Assembly: GCF_001570725.1 (NCBI RefSeq)
Contig: NZ_BCNV01000001.1
Coordinates: 2,294,001 to 2,358,000, forward strand
Source: Paenibacillus amylolyticus
GTDB lineage: Bacteria; Bacillota; Bacilli; Paenibacillales; Paenibacillaceae
Direction: 5' to 3'
DNA length: 64,000 nucleotides
A model generated the notes under the pieces. That model had not been told where the DNA came from and searched no databases. It saw nothing but the letters and a program-made list of their open reading frames with translations. This document shows positions 61,776 to 64,000 of this stretch, piece by piece. The position numbers and the translations under genes were made by a program. Numbering within the stretch: the first letter of the stretch is position 1; the number at the start of each line of letters is the position of its first letter.

Positions 61776-64000
61776 ATGGTGAGAAAGAGAGTTGTCTCGA
61801 TTGCAAGTATGATCGTTGTAATCGTGTGTATGGCATGCATCGTAATTTTTAATAATCAAAGTTTAGCTTCTGCCAATGTAGTTTCGTCACCTATTTATGC
61901 AGCAGAGGATACAACTATCATTTATGAGTCTGGAATGATTTATGAGGATGGAAACCTCGGGTATCTGGATGTAGGCTATCAAGGAACATTTGGTGTTCCC
62001 TTAGAGGCTCAGGTATTACTAAAGTATAATTTGCCAACAATCCCTGCAGGGTATGAAGTTGAAACTGCGAGTCTGTATCTGCCTGTAACAGGTGGTACTT
62101 TTCAGGCAACAACTAATTTTTCGCTAAAAGTTTCAACAAGTACAAATCATAACTGGGCACAGGATAGTGGAATAACATCGCCACCAGCTCCAACGTCAGG
62201 TTCTACACAATCAAGATTATTATCCAATAATGTCCCCCAACTTAAACCTACATTAGCTCCGTTTAATTTTACTAGCTACATATCAAGGGAATCCGCGGAA
62301 CCTGATCCTAGAGCAACCTTCATTCTATCGGGTATGACGGCTCAAGAAGCAGCTGAAGCAGGAATAACACATGCTGATCATTTTATACAAATGACCGAAA
62401 ATCATGCACATGGCGGCAGTCTGGGGCCATATTTAATTATTACGTATTCTGAAATTCTTGATATTGAAATAACTGGAGTCGAAGATGGCGGTCTATACAA
62501 TACAAATGTAACGCCAATTTTCAACACGGGTACAGCAACTTTGAATGGAAGTCCATTTACAAGTGGAACACAGCTTACTGCTGAAGGCTCGTACACGTTA
62601 ACGGTTACGGCAGGCAGTCAATTAGAAACGATTCAATTTCGAATAGATAAGACCCCTCCAACAGGGACGATTATTGTAAATCTAGGCAACGAATACACGA
62701 ATGGTTCGGCTGTACTTATTTCAATAAGTCCTGATGCGGGAGTAACTGATATCACGCATATCCAATATTCGGTTAATGGAAACCCATTTACACAGATTCC
62801 TTTTGTACCAAGCTTTATGCTAGCTATAGGAAGTAATGATGGAGATACGGTCTTAAAATTTAAACTAGTTGATCGTGCAGGGAACCAATCAACTGAATAT
62901 CAAAGAACTATAACACGGGATACCGAAGTGCCAACAGGCTCTATTGTTATTAATAATGGCAACGTGTATACAACTAATCGTGAAATAACGCTTAATCTTT
63001 CTTTAGGCAACGGTGTAACAGATGTGGTAGCGGTACAATTTTCTAATAACAATAGTTCTTGGTCAGGAATTGAAGCCTTTAGTTCCATAAAGAGCTATAC
63101 GTTACCCACTGGAGATGGTAATAAAACGGTGTATGTACGTTTAATTGATCGAGCAGGAAATATAGGCTCGGCCCAAGCAAGTATTACATTAGACACTACA
63201 GCTCCGATCGTTACAGGTGTAACAGATGGAGAGAGCTATAATTCCTCCCGAACCATTACCTTTAATGAAGGTACAGGAACATTAAACGGGCAAAACTTTA
63301 TAAGTGGCACACCTGTAGACGCTGAAGGTTCCTATGTACTTGTTGTTACAGATGCCGCAGGTAATTCGATTACCCTTACATTCACCATTATCAAATATAG
63401 TGTGGGCTATGACGGGAATGGAGCTACTGGAGGAGAGGTACCCCTAGATAGTCAAACCTATGAAGCGGGGAGCAGTGTAACCGTCGCTGATAATGTTGGA
63501 AGTCTAGTGAAGACTGGATTTACGTTGATTGGTTGGAATACGGAAGCAGATGGAAGTGGGAAAAGCTATGTAGCGAATGATACTTTCCATATAAACGAAG
63601 CTGATGTCCTGTTGTATGCGGCGTGGGAAATTAATCACTATACCTTGTCTTTTGAGTCAAATGGAGGAAGTCTGGTAGCGCTTCAGAATAAACCTTACAA
63701 TGAACAGGCAACTGAACCGAGCACACCAACGAGACCAGGTTATACATTTGGCGGTTGGTTTAAGGAGGCCTCTCTCACTAACCAGTGGAACTTTACGAAA
63801 GATGTCATTACAGCGGATAAGACGTTGTATGCGAAGTGGAGTATAAACAATTCTTCTAACAATAATGCAGGAGGAAATAATCCAACGCCTCCTCAAAATT
63901 CAATACCGATACCAACACCCAATCCGCAACCTACCCCAGAAGAACCCAAGCCGGAACCTGAACCACCCGTCGTTACTTTTGACGACCTTTCAGGACATTG
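61776..64000 (+). CDS. Secreted surface protein with DNRLRE-like, Ig-like, InlB-type repeats and SLH anchor (3' end outside window)
   Basis: ATG 61776 after AAAGGAAG; the frame is open to the window end (741 codons). Signal peptide 1-33 (VSIASMIVVIVCMACIVIF ... SLASA). About 47-225 is a DNRLRE/CBM96-like sandwich (VLLKYNLPTIPAGYEVETAS, STNHNWAQD). About 228-535: Ig-like repeats with D-x-T-P-P or D-T-x-P starts (FRIDKTPPTGTI, DTTAPIVTGV). About 538-690: two Listeria-Bacteroides (InlB B) repeats (YDGNGATGGEVP, GWNTEADGSG; FESNGGSL, GYTFGGWF, LYAKWS). A Pro/Glu-rich linker follows and the window ends in VTFDDLSGH, the start of an SLH domain that binds pyruvylated wall polymer. Probably a cell-surface adhesin, under the dyad site upstream. 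Confidence 0.87.
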   Translation, partial: MVRKRVVSIASMIVVIVCMACIVIFNNQSLASANVVSSPIYAAEDTTIIYESGMIYEDGNLGYLDVGYQGTFGVPLEAQVLLKYNLPTIPAGYEVETASLYLPVTGGTFQATTNFSLKVSTSTNHNWAQDSGITSPPAPTSGSTQSRLLSNNVPQLKPTLAPFNFTSYISRESAEPDPRATFILSGMTAQEAAEAGITHADHFIQMTENHAHGGSLGPYLIITYSEILDIEITGVEDGGLYNTNVTPIFNTGTATLNGSPFTSGTQLTAEGSYTLTVTAGSQLETIQFRIDKTPPTGTIIVNLGNEYTNGSAVLISISPDAGVTDITHIQYSVNGNPFTQIPFVPSFMLAIGSNDGDTVLKFKLVDRAGNQSTEYQRTITRDTEVPTGSIVINNGNVYTTNREITLNLSLGNGVTDVVAVQFSNNNSSWSGIEAFSSIKSYTLPTGDGNKTVYVRLIDRAGNIGSAQASITLDTTAPIVTGVTDGESYNSSRTITFNEGTGTLNGQNFISGTPVDAEGSYVLVVTDAAGNSITLTFTIIKYSVGYDGNGATGGEVPLDSQTYEAGSSVTVADNVGSLVKTGFTLIGWNTEADGSGKSYVANDTFHINEADVLLYAAWEINHYTLSFESNGGSLVALQNKPYNEQATEPSTPTRPGYTFGGWFKEASLTNQWNFTKDVITADKTLYAKWSINNSSNNNAGGNNPTPPQNSIPIPTPNPQPTPEEPKPEPEPPVVTFDDLSGH

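Overview
The window looks like a Firmicutes chromosome, most probably Paenibacillus. Ribosome binding sites are strong AGGAGG-type, TTG and GTG starts are common, and terminators are classical hairpins with T-tracts. The sugar loci are typical of the genus: YesM/YesN-type two-component system, LplB/YtcP-type permeases, large secreted multidomain pectin enzymes and an SLH-anchored surface protein. Genus is inferred from gene content only.

1-21,900: the late end of a prophage, entered in mid-gene. It holds a set of tail or adhesion structural proteins, nearly all on + and closely packed: a short-repeat protein, several small structural proteins, two large proteins built from a shared ~90-residue module, and a 2,838-residue fibre-like protein. 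These are followed by a frameshifted tyrosine recombinase on - and a lysis cassette (coiled-coil membrane protein, two-helix membrane protein, N-acetylmuramoyl-L-alanine amidase, holin-like protein). No head, terminase or replication genes are in view, so the prophage extends to the left.

21,900-30,140: host genes. ArsR-type regulator with a broken aldo/keto reductase; a NarL-type two-component system followed by a lipoprotein alpha/beta hydrolase; a TetR regulator divergent from a short-chain dehydrogenase with a perfect palindromic operator between them; and an AraC regulator.

30,140-47,420: carbohydrate locus. A 2,127-residue secreted rhamnogalacturonan lyase carrying two acetylesterase domains has a perfect CcpA (cre) site upstream. 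Next come a YesM/YesN-type two-component system and an operon of lipoprotein binding protein, two permeases and two GH13 alpha-glucosidases, again with a perfect cre site. No transport ATPase is encoded, so a shared MsmX-type ATPase is presumed. Residues beside the catalytic nucleophiles suggest one glucosidase prefers alpha-1,6 and the other alpha-1,4 linkages.

47,420-55,500: small regulator/enzyme units: YjdI/YjdJ-like pair, MarR divergent from a second PAF-acetylhydrolase-like enzyme, MerR-GyrI, GNAT, AraC-GyrI, and an M20 metallopeptidase fused to a GyrI-like domain whose 5' end resembles the neighbouring AraC-GyrI gene.

55,500-64,000: a small membrane protein, a cupin protein, a 1,463-residue regulator (degenerate kinase, ATPase, helical repeats, GAF, LuxR HTH) and the first 741 codons of a secreted SLH surface protein. 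An almost identical ~19-bp dyad lies upstream of the cupin gene and of the surface-protein gene, suggesting co-regulation, possibly by the LuxR protein between them. Most interesting for follow-up are the M20-GyrI fusion, the phage adhesin repeats, and this putative regulon.
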